Shown piece by piece: positions 5,410-14,021 of a stretch of DNA of 22,235 nt (within the stretch, counting starts at the first letter, position 1; each line of letters opens with the position of its first letter). Made by a program: the position numbers and the translations under genes. The notes beneath the pieces were generated by a model that saw only the letters and a program-made list of their open reading frames with translations, was not told the DNA's origin and did no database searches. Origin of the DNA: JBNKHG01 sp050290225 (GTDB lineage: Bacteria; Pseudomonadota; Gammaproteobacteria; Pseudomonadales; Cellvibrionaceae); NCBI GenBank assembly GCA_050290225.1, contig JBNKHG010000081.1:1-22235 (forward strand). The letters are read 5' to 3'.

Positions 5410-6583
5410 CTTGACCGGCCTGTGCTGTCAGTGTGTGGTTCGAAGAGAGTGATTGATTGACCGGGGTCAGCGCGTGGCGCTTGGCCCAGTGGTATTTCGC
5501 GTGCTGCAAGAATTTGGTATTCCAGGAGCTGTACACCTTGTTGCTGTCGCGCCAGAAGAGCACAAACTCCGGCACGAGCTGGCGGGCAAACGCCAGGTCG
5601 ATATTGGCCAGCCGCAACATGTCGTAGACGTCTTCATTGGGTTGCCAGTTTTCGGGGATGCGTTTCGGTTCGGTGTCGTGTTCCAGGGCCGAGGTATAGC
5701 GGTTCCACTGCAGGCGCACGTGCTGGATAAATTTGCTGTTCCAGGCGCGGGAGACGTCGCCGCGCTCCTGCCAGTAGAGCACAAACTCGGGGATGGCGTC
5801 CTCGATAAAATGCGGATTGATGGCCGCCTGGCGGGTGAGGATATCCAGGGCGTCCGGACTCGGGCGCCAGCCCTTGTGCATGGCCACTTCCTGGTCGCGA
5901 CGGTTGAGGTGGCTCTGCTGGTTCACCCAGTTGCGCTTGACCTGTTTGAGAAACTTGGCGCTCCAGGAGTGATGGGCCTCGCCCCGCTCTCGCCAGTAGG
6001 TGACAAACTCCGGCAACTGTTCGCGAATAAAGTGTTCGGGAATATTGTGTTGGGCGATCTGGCGCATCAGCTCGTCACCGGGTTGCCAGTTGGGGTCGAT
6101 CAGGTTCGCGCCGCGATTGGCTTGCACCCGGTTCTGGAAGGGGTTGGCCTGGCTGTACTGTTGGCTGGCCGCCCGGCTCTGCCTGGCCAGGGTCTGGGGG
6201 TCGACGATCGGCAACCCGGCGGCCCGTGTCGATGCGGTACCGGACGCACCGTAACCGGGGGCAGGACTCTGGTCGTACTGTTCGTTAAAGGCAAATCGCA
6301 GCTCTCGGCTTTGGCCGTAGGGGGCGGACGCCAGCAGCAGGATTCCCTTGTCACTCAGGTTCTTGCAGATGCGTTGAATGTCCTGCTCGGACCAGAAGGG
6401 CATAAAGCGTGTCACCGTTGCCTCGTCCAGGCTCAGCCAGTTGTAACCCTGATGCCATTGCGGCTGGCCGTGCTGCATCAATTCGTCGAGCACGCTCAGC
6501 ATGGTGGCCTCTTCCAGGCCGATGGTGGCGGCGAGGGACGGGGACACCTGCAGGGGTTTTTCGGGAATCAGGGACGATGACAT
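5321..6583 (-). CDS. Primosomal protein with three tandem DnaT-type ssDNA-binding domains
   Basis: A 420-residue protein using ATG 6583; an upstream TTG at 6649 would add 22 unlikely residues. Residues 5-100 look like a winged helix (LEEATMLSVLDELM, then WSEQDIQRICKNLSDKGILLL). A low-complexity Gln/Ala/Ser linker follows. Then come three copies of the DnaT C-terminal ssDNA-binding domain at about 165-219, 239-293 and 312-366. Each runs W-x-P-x-x-(9-12 residues)-I-x-P-x-F-x-x-x-x-x-PEFV-x-(Y/F)W, then W-x-x-KF-x-x-(Q/H)-x-x-x-x-W. E. coli DnaT has one such domain in 179 residues and works in PriA-dependent replisome loading. The next gene encodes a P-like loader and overlaps this one, so the pair probably supplies the DnaT/DnaC function. 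The tail (370-420) is Gln/Ser-rich. No clear ribosome site is visible. Confidence 0.85.
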   Translation of the reverse strand: MSSSLIPEKPLQVSPSLAATIGLEEATMLSVLDELMQHGQPQWHQGYNWLSLDEATVTRFMPFWSEQDIQRICKNLSDKGILLLASAPYGQSRELRFAFNEQYDQSPAPGYGASGTASTRAAGLPIVDPQTLARQSRAASQQYSQANPFQNRVQANRGANLIDPNWQPGDELMRQIAQHNIPEHFIREQLPEFVTYWRERGEAHHSWSAKFLKQVKRNWVNQQSHLNRRDQEVAMHKGWRPSPDALDILTRQAAINPHFIEDAIPEFVLYWQERGDVSRAWNSKFIQHVRLQWNRYTSALEHDTEPKRIPENWQPNEDVYDMLRLANIDLAFARQLVPEFVLFWRDSNKVYSSWNTKFLQHAKYHWAKRHALTPVNQSLSSNHTLTAQAGQDAGQQNASQPSRTRDRSLVEDLTDRSWAN

Positions 6584-6877
6584 AGGGCGACTGTACCATT
6601 GATTGGGGGGCGGATTGTAGGAGTAATGCCGGATCAGCGCCAGCGACAATTCATGCTATTGGCTGAGTCACTTTTTGGAGTTTGTAAGCATTTACTTCAT
6701 TCAATGGGAGCATCGGCTTCAGGCAGTCGCACAGTCGATAAGTACTGGAAGTATATACAGGGTTGGGGTAGGCTGCGCTCTGTAGCCGATGGGGTTCTGT
6801 CAATGCTGCCGCGGTGCCGAAGAGCGATCGAAACGAAAGAAAAGCACGGCGTAAAAACAGTGCGCAAAGAGCGTCGC

Positions 6878-7117
6878 ACAGAAATTGCCGCATGGGACAG
6901 AAATTGCCGCATGGGGAAGTGCCATATAGAAAAGTGCCGTATAGAAAAGTGCCGTACAGAAAAGTGCTGTACAGAAAAGTGCCGTATAGAAAAGTGCCGC
7001 ACAGCAAGCGCAGCTTAAAGATTGCCGCGTAAAAAGCGCAGGCTAAGAACTGCGCATAAAAGGCACAACACAAGAACTGCGTATAGAAAGGCACAACACA
7101 AGAACTGCGCATAAAAA
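6878..7117. repeat. Compound tandem-repeat tract between the dnaT-like gene and radA
   Basis: Three repeat arrays lie side by side. A perfect 19-bp unit beginning ACAGAAATTGCC occurs twice (6878-6896, 6897-6915). A 15-bp unit AAGTGCCRTAYAGAA occurs about six times (6917-7004, last copy partial). A 28-bp period containing GGCACAACACAAGAACTGCG occurs twice (from 7062 and 7090), with a third partial copy at 7044-7060. The plus strand is purine-rich and the motifs are related, so they look like rounds of slippage from an AAAAGTGCCG-like seed. The period differs between arrays and there are no unique spacers, so this is not CRISPR. The rest of the gap from 6584 to 7221 shows no gene or RNA that I can support. 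Confidence 0.85.
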
Positions 7118-7221
7118 AGCGCGGTAAAAAAAGGATTGGCGTAAAAAGGACATAAGGGTCATTAAGAGCAGCCTAAAAAACAGCAAAACGGGAACCATTT
7201 AACGGGGCATTGTTAATCACT

Positions 7222-8604
7222 ATGGCAAAAGCGGCGGCGAAAAAGACCACGGCCTTCGTCTGTAACGAATGCGGATCGGACTATAAAAAATGGCAGGGCC
7301 AGTGCGGCGATTGCGGTGCCTGGAACAGTTTGAGCGAGGTGCGCCTGGGGCCGACCCCGGGTAATCGCGACGCCCGTTTCCAGGGCTATGCCGGTGGTGC
7401 CTCCGGGGCGCAGGCGGTGCAGACCCTGGCGGAGATCAGCCTCGAGGATGTGCCCCGCTTTTCCAGCGGCACCGGCGAATTCGACCGGGTGTTGGGCGGC
7501 GGCCTGGTGCCCGGTTCGGTGGTACTGATCGGCGGTCACCCCGGTGCCGGCAAAAGTACCCTGTTGTTACAGACCCTCTGTTACCTGGCCCGGCAGATGC
7601 CGGCGCTTTATGTCACCGGTGAGGAATCCCTGCAACAGGTGGCCATGCGTGCCCAGCGCCTGGGGTTGCCCACCGACAAGCTGCAGATGCTGAGTGAGAC
7701 CAGCGTCGAGAATATCTGCACCACCGCCCAGAAGGTGCAGCCGAGGGTGATGGTGGTGGATTCCATCCAGGTGATGCACATGGCCGACATCCCGTCGGCG
7801 CCGGGCTCCGTGTCCCAGGTGCGCGAGAGCGCCGCCTACCTCACCCGATTTGCCAAGCAGACCAACACCGTGCTAGTGCTGGTGGGCCATGTCACCAAGG
7901 ACGGCAGCCTCGCCGGGCCCAAGGTGCTGGAGCATATGATCGACTGTTCCATCCTGCTGGAGGGTTCCCACGACTCCCGCTTTCGAACCCTGCGTGGCAG
8001 CAAGAACCGCTTTGGTGCCGTCAACGAGCTGGGGGTATTCGCCATGACCGAGCAGGGGCTGCGCGAAGTCACCAACCCCTCGGCGATCTTTTTACAGCGC
8101 GCCGACGAGGTGGCCTCGGGTTCGGTGGTGATGGTGGTTTGGGAGGGCACCCGTCCGTTGCTGGTGGAGATCCAGGCGCTGGTGGATGACAGCCATATGG
8201 GCAACCCGCGCCGGGTGGCGGTGGGGTTGGACCAGAACCGCCTGTCCATGCTGCTGGCGGTGTTGCATCGCCACGGCGGCATTCTGGTGGGGGACCAGGA
8301 TGTGTTCGTCAATGTGGTGGGTGGGGTCAAGGTGATGGAAACCAGCGCCGACCTGGCGTTGTTGCTGGCGATTGTCTCCAGCTTTCGCGACACGCCCCTG
8401 CCCCAGGATCTGATGGTGTTCGGCGAGGTGGGATTGTCCGGCGAGATACGACCGGTGCCCAGCGGTCAGGAGCGCTTGCGGGAAGCGGCCAAGCACGGCT
8501 TCCGCAAAGCCATCGTGCCGGCGGCCAATGCGCCCCAGGGGGGAGTGGCGGGCATGGAGATCGTACCGGTCAAATCCCTGGCCCAGGCGCTGGAAGCCAT
8601 TTGA
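7222..8604 (+). CDS. radA: DNA repair and branch-migration protein RadA (Sms)
   Basis: A 460-residue protein, the usual RadA length, starting at ATG 7222 (MAKAAAKKTTAF); an in-frame TTG at 7210 is less likely. The N-terminal C4 zinc finger uses Cys14, Cys17, Cys28 and Cys31. A RecA-like ATPase follows, with Walker A GGHPGAGKST (104-113) and the RadA-specific KNRFG motif (261-265). The Lon-protease-like C-terminal domain runs from about 285 and ends EIVPVKSLAQALEAI. RadA is a DnaB-like hexameric helicase that drives branch migration of recombination intermediates and helps process stalled forks. It is monocistronic here, behind the repeat tract, and convergent with the PilZ genes. The proximity to PilZ genes is similar to Pseudomonas radA-PA4608. 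Confidence 0.97.
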   Translation: MAKAAAKKTTAFVCNECGSDYKKWQGQCGDCGAWNSLSEVRLGPTPGNRDARFQGYAGGASGAQAVQTLAEISLEDVPRFSSGTGEFDRVLGGGLVPGSVVLIGGHPGAGKSTLLLQTLCYLARQMPALYVTGEESLQQVAMRAQRLGLPTDKLQMLSETSVENICTTAQKVQPRVMVVDSIQVMHMADIPSAPGSVSQVRESAAYLTRFAKQTNTVLVLVGHVTKDGSLAGPKVLEHMIDCSILLEGSHDSRFRTLRGSKNRFGAVNELGVFAMTEQGLREVTNPSAIFLQRADEVASGSVVMVVWEGTRPLLVEIQALVDDSHMGNPRRVAVGLDQNRLSMLLAVLHRHGGILVGDQDVFVNVVGGVKVMETSADLALLLAIVSSFRDTPLPQDLMVFGEVGLSGEIRPVPSGQERLREAAKHGFRKAIVPAANAPQGGVAGMEIVPVKSLAQALEAI

Positions 8605-8736
8605 TCCGGGCGGGTGGCGGTTTCCCTGCACGAATGTCCAGTCGTCCTTCACGGTGGGTGATAGGTAGGCCTGACATCGCAGTGGATTCGCGGTGTTAAT
8701 TCGTCATTAACAGATTGAAAGCGGATTGAAAGAATA

Positions 8737-9177
8737 CTAGTAGGGTGGCTGGTACTCGGTCATCATCCGAGCCAGGGAACGTTCCGGGCTCTTGGCGTTG
8801 TCTTTGTGCTTCTCCAGCAGGTCGCGCAGGCGGGTCTGGTTGTCGATGCCGCTGGCGCGACACTCGATACCGAGGAAATGTCCCTTCACGTGGGCGAGCT
8901 TGCCCAGCATGCGGATGGTGGAGATGGTGTCACCCTCCTTGCGGTCGGTTTCCAGGATGTCGATGTTGAGGATGATTTCCTCGCCTTTTTTCAGGTTGTG
9001 TTTGTGAATCAGGGCTACCAGCGCGCCGGCAAAGGAGAGATCCAGGATATGGGCCGGGTAGCGTTTGCTGCTGGTGGTCAGGCTGGCATAGGCGCGGTAG
9101 TTAACGCGGGGAAAGCAGCGTTTTTCTCGCGCAGGTTGATGGATTGCTGGCTCTAAGGCTTCCATTGCGTTGGTCAT
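8737..9177 (-). CDS. PilZ-domain c-di-GMP-binding protein
   Basis: 146 residues from ATG 9177 (MTNAMEALEP); an alternative ATG at 9219 would add a 14-residue Pro/Ala-rich leader that runs through a 10-base homopolymer. The PilZ ligand motifs are present. RxxxR is in KRCFPRVNYR, and the D-x-S-x-x-G motif is in LDLSFAGALV. The rest forms the beta-barrel (YPAHILDLS, IILNIDILE, FLGIECRASG) followed by a C-terminal helix. Such stand-alone PilZ proteins report c-di-GMP to a partner, often in motility or attachment. It lies 44-86 bp downstream of a second PilZ gene on the same strand, probably in one transcript. It ends close to the 3' end of radA, which converges on it. Confidence 0.88.
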   Translation of the reverse strand: MTNAMEALEPAIHQPAREKRCFPRVNYRAYASLTTSSKRYPAHILDLSFAGALVALIHKHNLKKGEEIILNIDILETDRKEGDTISTIRMLGKLAHVKGHFLGIECRASGIDNQTRLRDLLEKHKDNAKSPERSLARMMTEYQPPY

Positions 9178-9263
9178 CTCTGTCAGTCCCGATTGGGGGG
9201 GGGGTGCCGCAGCCGGCATACCTTTCAGGTGCGGCCGGTTAAACAGTTATAGCTCGAATTTCC

Positions 9264-9632
9264 TCAAAATGTCGATAATTCTGTCAGTTCACGCTCTGCT
9301 GCCCGGGCGTCCCCCAGGTTGAGTTCGATCAGGCGGCGCAGGTGGGCGATACTCTCCACCTCTATACAGATGCATTGCAAGCCTAACTGCTCGTTTCCAT
9401 GGTGCACAGCCCGGGTTTCCATCTGAATACCGGTCTGTTCGTCCAGTTGTATGTCCACCCGTATCGGTTGGGATAAGTCCAGGTCGCGGGCCCGGGACGT
9501 TTGCGTCAGCAAGCCTTTCAGCGAAATATCCAGCAGCTTCACCTCAATCTGGCACTGGTCCTGGTGCAGGCGTGTCTGCGCGTCGAAGCGAATGCGACTA
9601 AACCGGCGCCTTTCGTTATCCTGAGCGGTCAT
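9264..9632 (-). CDS. MapZ/PA4608-like PilZ protein
   Basis: A 122-residue single-domain PilZ protein. The N-terminal RRRFSRIRFD carries the RxxxR c-di-GMP motif, and LLDISLKGLL carries D-x-S-x-x-G. The C-terminal helix SIAHLRRLIELNLGD followed by AERELTEL is very like Pseudomonas PA4608 (MapZ), which binds c-di-GMP and then inhibits the chemotaxis methyltransferase CheR1. Its length also matches (about 125), as does its location near radA. No cheR gene is in view, so the target here is inferred. It is first in a two-gene PilZ unit with 8737-9177. It is separated by 139 bp from the upstream ettA gene, which is on the same strand. Confidence 0.9.
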   Translation of the reverse strand: MTAQDNERRRFSRIRFDAQTRLHQDQCQIEVKLLDISLKGLLTQTSRARDLDLSQPIRVDIQLDEQTGIQMETRAVHHGNEQLGLQCICIEVESIAHLRRLIELNLGDARAAERELTELSTF

Positions 9633-9771
9633 GGGTTGTCAGCGTCTGTGCGTAGTGTAGATCCAAGGGCTTTGAGCCTCCAGCATATATTAGAGGGCTG
9701 GATTGTACAAAGCCCCGCACGACTGGCTGCCAGGCGGGCATACCGGCAGCGCTTCCCGGCTTAGGACAACA

Positions 9772-11436
9772 TCAGGACTTCAGCTTCTTGTACTTCACCC
9801 GGTGGGGGGTGGCGTTCTCTCCCTTGCGTTTGACGAAGTCCTCGTGGTACTCGGTGTAGTTGCCCTCGAAGAACACCACTTCGGACTCGTCCTCATAGGC
9901 GAGGATGTGGGTGGCGATACGGTCCAGGAACCAGCGGTCGTGCGAAATCACCAGCACACAGCCCGGGAAGGCCAGGATCGCTTCCTCCAGGGCGCGCAGG
10001 GTTTCCACGTCCAGGTCGTTGGAGGGTTCGTCGAGCAACAGCACATTGGCGCCCTGCTTGAGGGTGTTGGCCAGGTGCAGGCGCCCGCGCTCGCCACCGG
10101 AGAGTTCACCAACGCGTTTCTGCTGGTCGGAGCCCTTGAAGTTGAAGCGGCCCACGTAGCTGCGGGAGTTCACCTCGTAGTTGCCGATGCGGAGGATGTC
10201 CTGACCGTCGGACACGGCTTCCCAGACGGTTTTGCTGTCGTCGAGGTTCTCCCGGCTCTGCTCGACAAAGGCCACGTCGACGGTATCGCCAATCTCGATG
10301 TTGCCGCTATCGGGCTGTTCGGTGCCGGCGATCATACGGAACAGGGTGGATTTACCGGCGCCGTTGCCGCCGATGATCCCCACCACGGCGCCTTTGGGTA
10401 TGCTGAATGAAAGCCCGTCAATCAGGGCGCGGTCGTCGAATCCCTTGCAGACGTTCTTGAATTCGATGACCTTGTCGCCCAGGCGCTGTCCCGGCGGGAT
10501 ATAGATCTCGTTGGTCTCGTTGCGGGTCTGGAACTCCTGTGACTGCATCTCCTCGAAGCGGGCCAGGCGGGCCTTGTTCTTGGCGTGGCGTCCTTTCGGG
10601 TTCTGGCGCACCCACTCCAGTTCCGCCTTGATGGCTTTCTGGTGCGAGGCTTCCGCGCGCGCCTCCTGCTCCAGCCGCTGCTCCTTGGTTTCCAGCCAGG
10701 TGGTGTAGTTGCCCTCGTAGGGAATGCCCTGGCCGCGGTCCAGTTCCAGGATCCAACCGGCGGCGTTGTCGAGGAAGTAGCGATCGTGGGTAATGGCCAC
10801 CACGGTGCCGGGGAAGTCTTTCAGGAAGCGTTCCAGCCAGCTTACACTTTCGGCGTCCAGGTGGTTGGTGGGTTCGTCCAGCAGCAGCATGTCCGGGCGC
10901 GACAACAGCAGGCGGCACAGGGCCACTCGGCGTTTTTCACCACCGGAGAGTTTGTTGACGTCCGCATCCCACGGCGGCAGGCGCAGGGCGTCGGCGGCCA
11001 CTTCCAGGGTATGGTCCAGGTTGTGGGCGTCCCAGGCCTGGATAATGTCCTCCAGCTCAGCCTGGCGCTTGGCCAGCGCATCGAAGTCGGCGCCCTCCTC
11101 GGCGTAGGCGGCGTACACCTTGTCCAGTTCGGCCAGGGCATCCACGGCTTCGCGTACGCCGTCCTCGACATTACCGCGTACATCCTTCTCCGCGTCCAGT
11201 TGCGGCTCCTGTTGCAGATAGCCCACCTTGATGCCGGGCATGGGGCGGGCCTCACCGTTAAAGTCGGTATCGACACCGGCCATGATGCGCAGCAGGGTGG
11301 ACTTGCCGGCGCCGTTGAGGCCCAGTACGCCGATTTTGGCGCCGGGGAAGAAAGACAGGGAGATATCCTTGAGGATTTCGCGCTTGGGCGGAACTACCTT
11401 GCCCACGCGATTCATGGAATAGACGTATTGTGCCAT
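9772..11436 (-). CDS. ettA: Energy-dependent translational throttle protein EttA (ABC-F)
   Basis: A 554-residue soluble ABC-F protein with two ATPase domains and no membrane segments. Domain 1 has Walker A GLNGAGKST (39-47), signature LSGGEKRRVALC and Walker B LLLDEPTNHLD. Domain 2 has GGNGAGKST, LSGGERGRLHLA and LLLDEPSNDLD. The start MAQYVYSMNRVGKVVPPKRE and the length match EttA closely. EttA binds the ribosomal E site and gates the first step of elongation according to the ATP/ADP ratio. The gene is divergent from the GGDEF-EAL gene across an A+T-rich gap (11437-11693), and its ATG at 11436 has no rival start. Confidence 0.97.
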   Translation of the reverse strand: MAQYVYSMNRVGKVVPPKREILKDISLSFFPGAKIGVLGLNGAGKSTLLRIMAGVDTDFNGEARPMPGIKVGYLQQEPQLDAEKDVRGNVEDGVREAVDALAELDKVYAAYAEEGADFDALAKRQAELEDIIQAWDAHNLDHTLEVAADALRLPPWDADVNKLSGGEKRRVALCRLLLSRPDMLLLDEPTNHLDAESVSWLERFLKDFPGTVVAITHDRYFLDNAAGWILELDRGQGIPYEGNYTTWLETKEQRLEQEARAEASHQKAIKAELEWVRQNPKGRHAKNKARLARFEEMQSQEFQTRNETNEIYIPPGQRLGDKVIEFKNVCKGFDDRALIDGLSFSIPKGAVVGIIGGNGAGKSTLFRMIAGTEQPDSGNIEIGDTVDVAFVEQSRENLDDSKTVWEAVSDGQDILRIGNYEVNSRSYVGRFNFKGSDQQKRVGELSGGERGRLHLANTLKQGANVLLLDEPSNDLDVETLRALEEAILAFPGCVLVISHDRWFLDRIATHILAYEDESEVVFFEGNYTEYHEDFVKRKGENATPHRVKYKKLKS

Positions 11437-11693
11437 GCGGCCGGCAACCTCATTTATTGCTCGAAAAAGATGCGCGCAAGTTACCGAAACTCACCGGGCA
11501 ATTCAATTGCTTCTTTCGATTGTCAAAATTAATTAGCGACAATTCCTCAATTGGGTTTATATCCTTTTGTTATGGTCAAAGTTTGTGTTTTCGGCGCCAA
11601 CTAGACGAGTTCACTCTATTGAAAGGGCTCTGCTGGTGGTCGGAGGCGGCTTGCCTATACTGAAACTTGGGCAAATCACCGTGGTGAAAATGG

Positions 11694-13877
11694 ATGGAGC
11701 CGGTCAGTAAAAACCCCAACAAAATCGTGGAGTCGTCGCCTGTGGCGGGGCGAAACCGTGCCGCCAACTTCCCCGACGCCCCTGATGGGATCAGCGAGGA
11801 GCAGTGTTACCGCCAACTGGCGGAAAATAACCGCGACCTGATTATTGCCACCGATCTTGATTTCAGGCCCATCTTTATCAGTCCTTCGGCAGAGCAGGTA
11901 TTGGGGGTGTCCGCCAACGAACTGCGTCGCGAATTCGGCATGCGGGTGGGCAAAAGCAAGAGAGCCGACTCCGTGGCGCTGGAACATTTTCTGCGTCAGG
12001 AGCTCATCCGGGTCAAACGCTGCATCAGACACGGCCATTTACAGCCGTTGGCCATGCGTGAACTGTCGCTGGTGTTGGGCGACGGCCGCCTCCTCTACCT
12101 GGAGGTGAACACCTCCCTGTTGCGGGACGAGGCTGGCGAACCCACCGGAATTATTTGTGTCTGTCACGACATCAGCGCCCGCAAGGAAAGTGAAGAGAGT
12201 CTGGCACTGGCGGCCAAGGTGTTCGAAAACAGTCTGACCGGCATCTATATCGGCGACGCCGAAGGGAAGATTATGCGGGTCAACAGTGCCTTTTCCCGCA
12301 TTACCGGTTTCCCCTCTGATGAAGTACTCAACCGCACGGCCAAGCGGTTACGGGCGGAACGCGATTCCGACAAGGTGGCCGAAGATATCAAAGAGGGCCT
12401 GAAGAACAAGGATTACTGGGAGGGTGAGATCCGTCTACGTCACCGCTCCGGTCGCGAGTTTCCCGCGTGGGTGGGGATTACCGTCTTGCGTGGCAGCAAC
12501 GGCCAATTGCTTAACACCATCAACACCTTTACCGATATTACCGAAAAGAAGAATAATGAAGTCAAAATCCAGCGCCTGGCCTATTTCGATCCCCTCACCG
12601 GGCTGCCCAACCGCACACTCTTTAACGACCGCCTGTCCCAGGCGCTGAGCCGTGCCCGGCGCTCCAAACAGGAAGTCGGCGTCCTGTTCCTGGATCTGGA
12701 CCGCTTCAAGGCTATTAACGATTCCCTTGGCCATGCCCTCGGCGATGAGCTGTTGGTACAGGTGGGCAAGCGCCTGCGCCAGTGTGTGCGCAACGAAGAT
12801 ACTGTGGCACGCATGGGCGGCGATGAATTTATCGTGATTCTGGCCGGCCTCGTCGACAAGCAGCACGCCATCACCGCAGCCGCCCACGTTGCGGAAAAAA
12901 TTCGCAGCTCCCTGAGCGAGCCCTACCAGATTCACGACCGTGAACTGTTTACCAGTGCCAGCACCGGCATTGCCTTTTTCCCGGGCGACGGAGAAGACCC
13001 GAAAGCGTTGTTGCAAAACGCCGATACGGCCATGTACCACGCCAAGAAGGCCGGCAAGAACAATTACCAGTTCTACACCCCGGTCATGAATGTCCGCGCT
13101 CTGGAGCGGCTGGAAATCGAAAGCGCCATGCACAAGGCGCTGCACAAGAACGAATTCGAACTCTACTATCAGCCGATCCTGAATGTGGAGAGCCGGCAAC
13201 TGGTGGCGGTAGAGGCGCTGGTGCGATGGAATCATCCCAAAGAGGGCCTGATGACACCGGATAAGTTTATCGAGATCGCCGAGGAGTCGGGCCTCATCAA
13301 TCCGCTCGGGGCCTGGGCCCTGCGCCGCGGCTGCGAGCAGATGGCCGAGTGGCAGAGGCAGGGGGTGGCCCTCGAGCGCATCTCCATCAATGTCTCGGCG
13401 CGGCAGTTCAGTGAGGGTTATATCCTCCAGACGTTGCGTGAAGTCGTTGCCGCCACGGGTGTTGACGCGCAATCGGTGGTACTGGAGTTGACCGAAACCG
13501 CGTTGATGCAGGACCACCGCTACACCATGGATGTGCTCAAGGCGATGAAGGAGCTGGGCATTTCCATTGCCATCGATGACTTTGGCGCGGGTTACTCTTC
13601 CCTCAATTATCTGAAGAAATTTCCGATCGACAGCATGAAGGTCGATCGCAGTTTTATCGAGGGGCTGCCGGGCAAGGATGACGCCCGCATTGTGCAGGCT
13701 ATTGTGGCGCTGGCGCACAGCCTGGGCATGAAAGTGATTGCCGAGGGCGTGGAAACGCCACTGCAACTGGAGTTCGTGCGCAACCTCGGCTGTGAGGAAG
13801 TGCAGGGCTTTATGTCGAGCAAACCATTACCGGCAGGGGATATCGCCGCTTTGTGGCGGGCATCCCACGGCAAATAG
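11694..13877 (+). CDS. PAS-PAS-GGDEF-EAL cyclic-di-GMP turnover protein
   Basis: A 727-residue cytoplasmic protein with no membrane helices. Two PAS domains (about 35-165 and 170-285, with RDLIIATDLDF and TGIYIGDAEGKIMRVNSAFSRITGF) provide sensing. The GGDEF domain (about 300-455) has an intact GGDEF at 375-379 and an inhibitory-site RNED at 366-369. The EAL domain (about 465-715) has EAL at 507-509, DDFGAGYSS from 628, and the ET, KVD and AEGVET elements. Both catalytic activities, synthesis from 2 GTP and hydrolysis to pGpG, look preserved. Which one dominates cannot be read from sequence. It stands alone and divergent from ettA, with a TATACT -10-like element at 11656-11661. It may supply the signal read by the two PilZ proteins nearby. 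Confidence 0.95.
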   Translation: MEPVSKNPNKIVESSPVAGRNRAANFPDAPDGISEEQCYRQLAENNRDLIIATDLDFRPIFISPSAEQVLGVSANELRREFGMRVGKSKRADSVALEHFLRQELIRVKRCIRHGHLQPLAMRELSLVLGDGRLLYLEVNTSLLRDEAGEPTGIICVCHDISARKESEESLALAAKVFENSLTGIYIGDAEGKIMRVNSAFSRITGFPSDEVLNRTAKRLRAERDSDKVAEDIKEGLKNKDYWEGEIRLRHRSGREFPAWVGITVLRGSNGQLLNTINTFTDITEKKNNEVKIQRLAYFDPLTGLPNRTLFNDRLSQALSRARRSKQEVGVLFLDLDRFKAINDSLGHALGDELLVQVGKRLRQCVRNEDTVARMGGDEFIVILAGLVDKQHAITAAAHVAEKIRSSLSEPYQIHDRELFTSASTGIAFFPGDGEDPKALLQNADTAMYHAKKAGKNNYQFYTPVMNVRALERLEIESAMHKALHKNEFELYYQPILNVESRQLVAVEALVRWNHPKEGLMTPDKFIEIAEESGLINPLGAWALRRGCEQMAEWQRQGVALERISINVSARQFSEGYILQTLREVVAATGVDAQSVVLELTETALMQDHRYTMDVLKAMKELGISIAIDDFGAGYSSLNYLKKFPIDSMKVDRSFIEGLPGKDDARIVQAIVALAHSLGMKVIAEGVETPLQLEFVRNLGCEEVQGFMSSKPLPAGDIAALWRASHGK

Positions 13878-14021
13878 GTAGATGGTTCGCGGTTTTCCCA
13901 ATCCTTGTCAGGTGCTATCCGGCACCGTCTCCCCCTCGCGCTTTGAACCGTTTATAAAATGCAGGTGCCTCGAAGAGGGGCCGGTGATTTTATGGGCTGG
14001 AAGCTACTCCGGGTGGCGTCA

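Noticed and set aside
6651..7112. Repetitive frames in the repeat tract (for example repeating LYGTF or EKCRI peptides)
   Set aside because: The peptides simply translate the 15-bp repeat. There is no ribosome site and all frames show the same pattern.
6878..7117. CRISPR array
   Set aside because: Repeats are directly abutting with no unique spacers, units are 15-28 bp, and no cas genes are present.
10585..11532. Long plus-strand frame opposite ettA, and similar ones at 9703-10410, 5453-6580 and 12435-13766 (minus)
   Set aside because: All lie opposite genes with clear catalytic motifs and have biased composition without recognisable domains.
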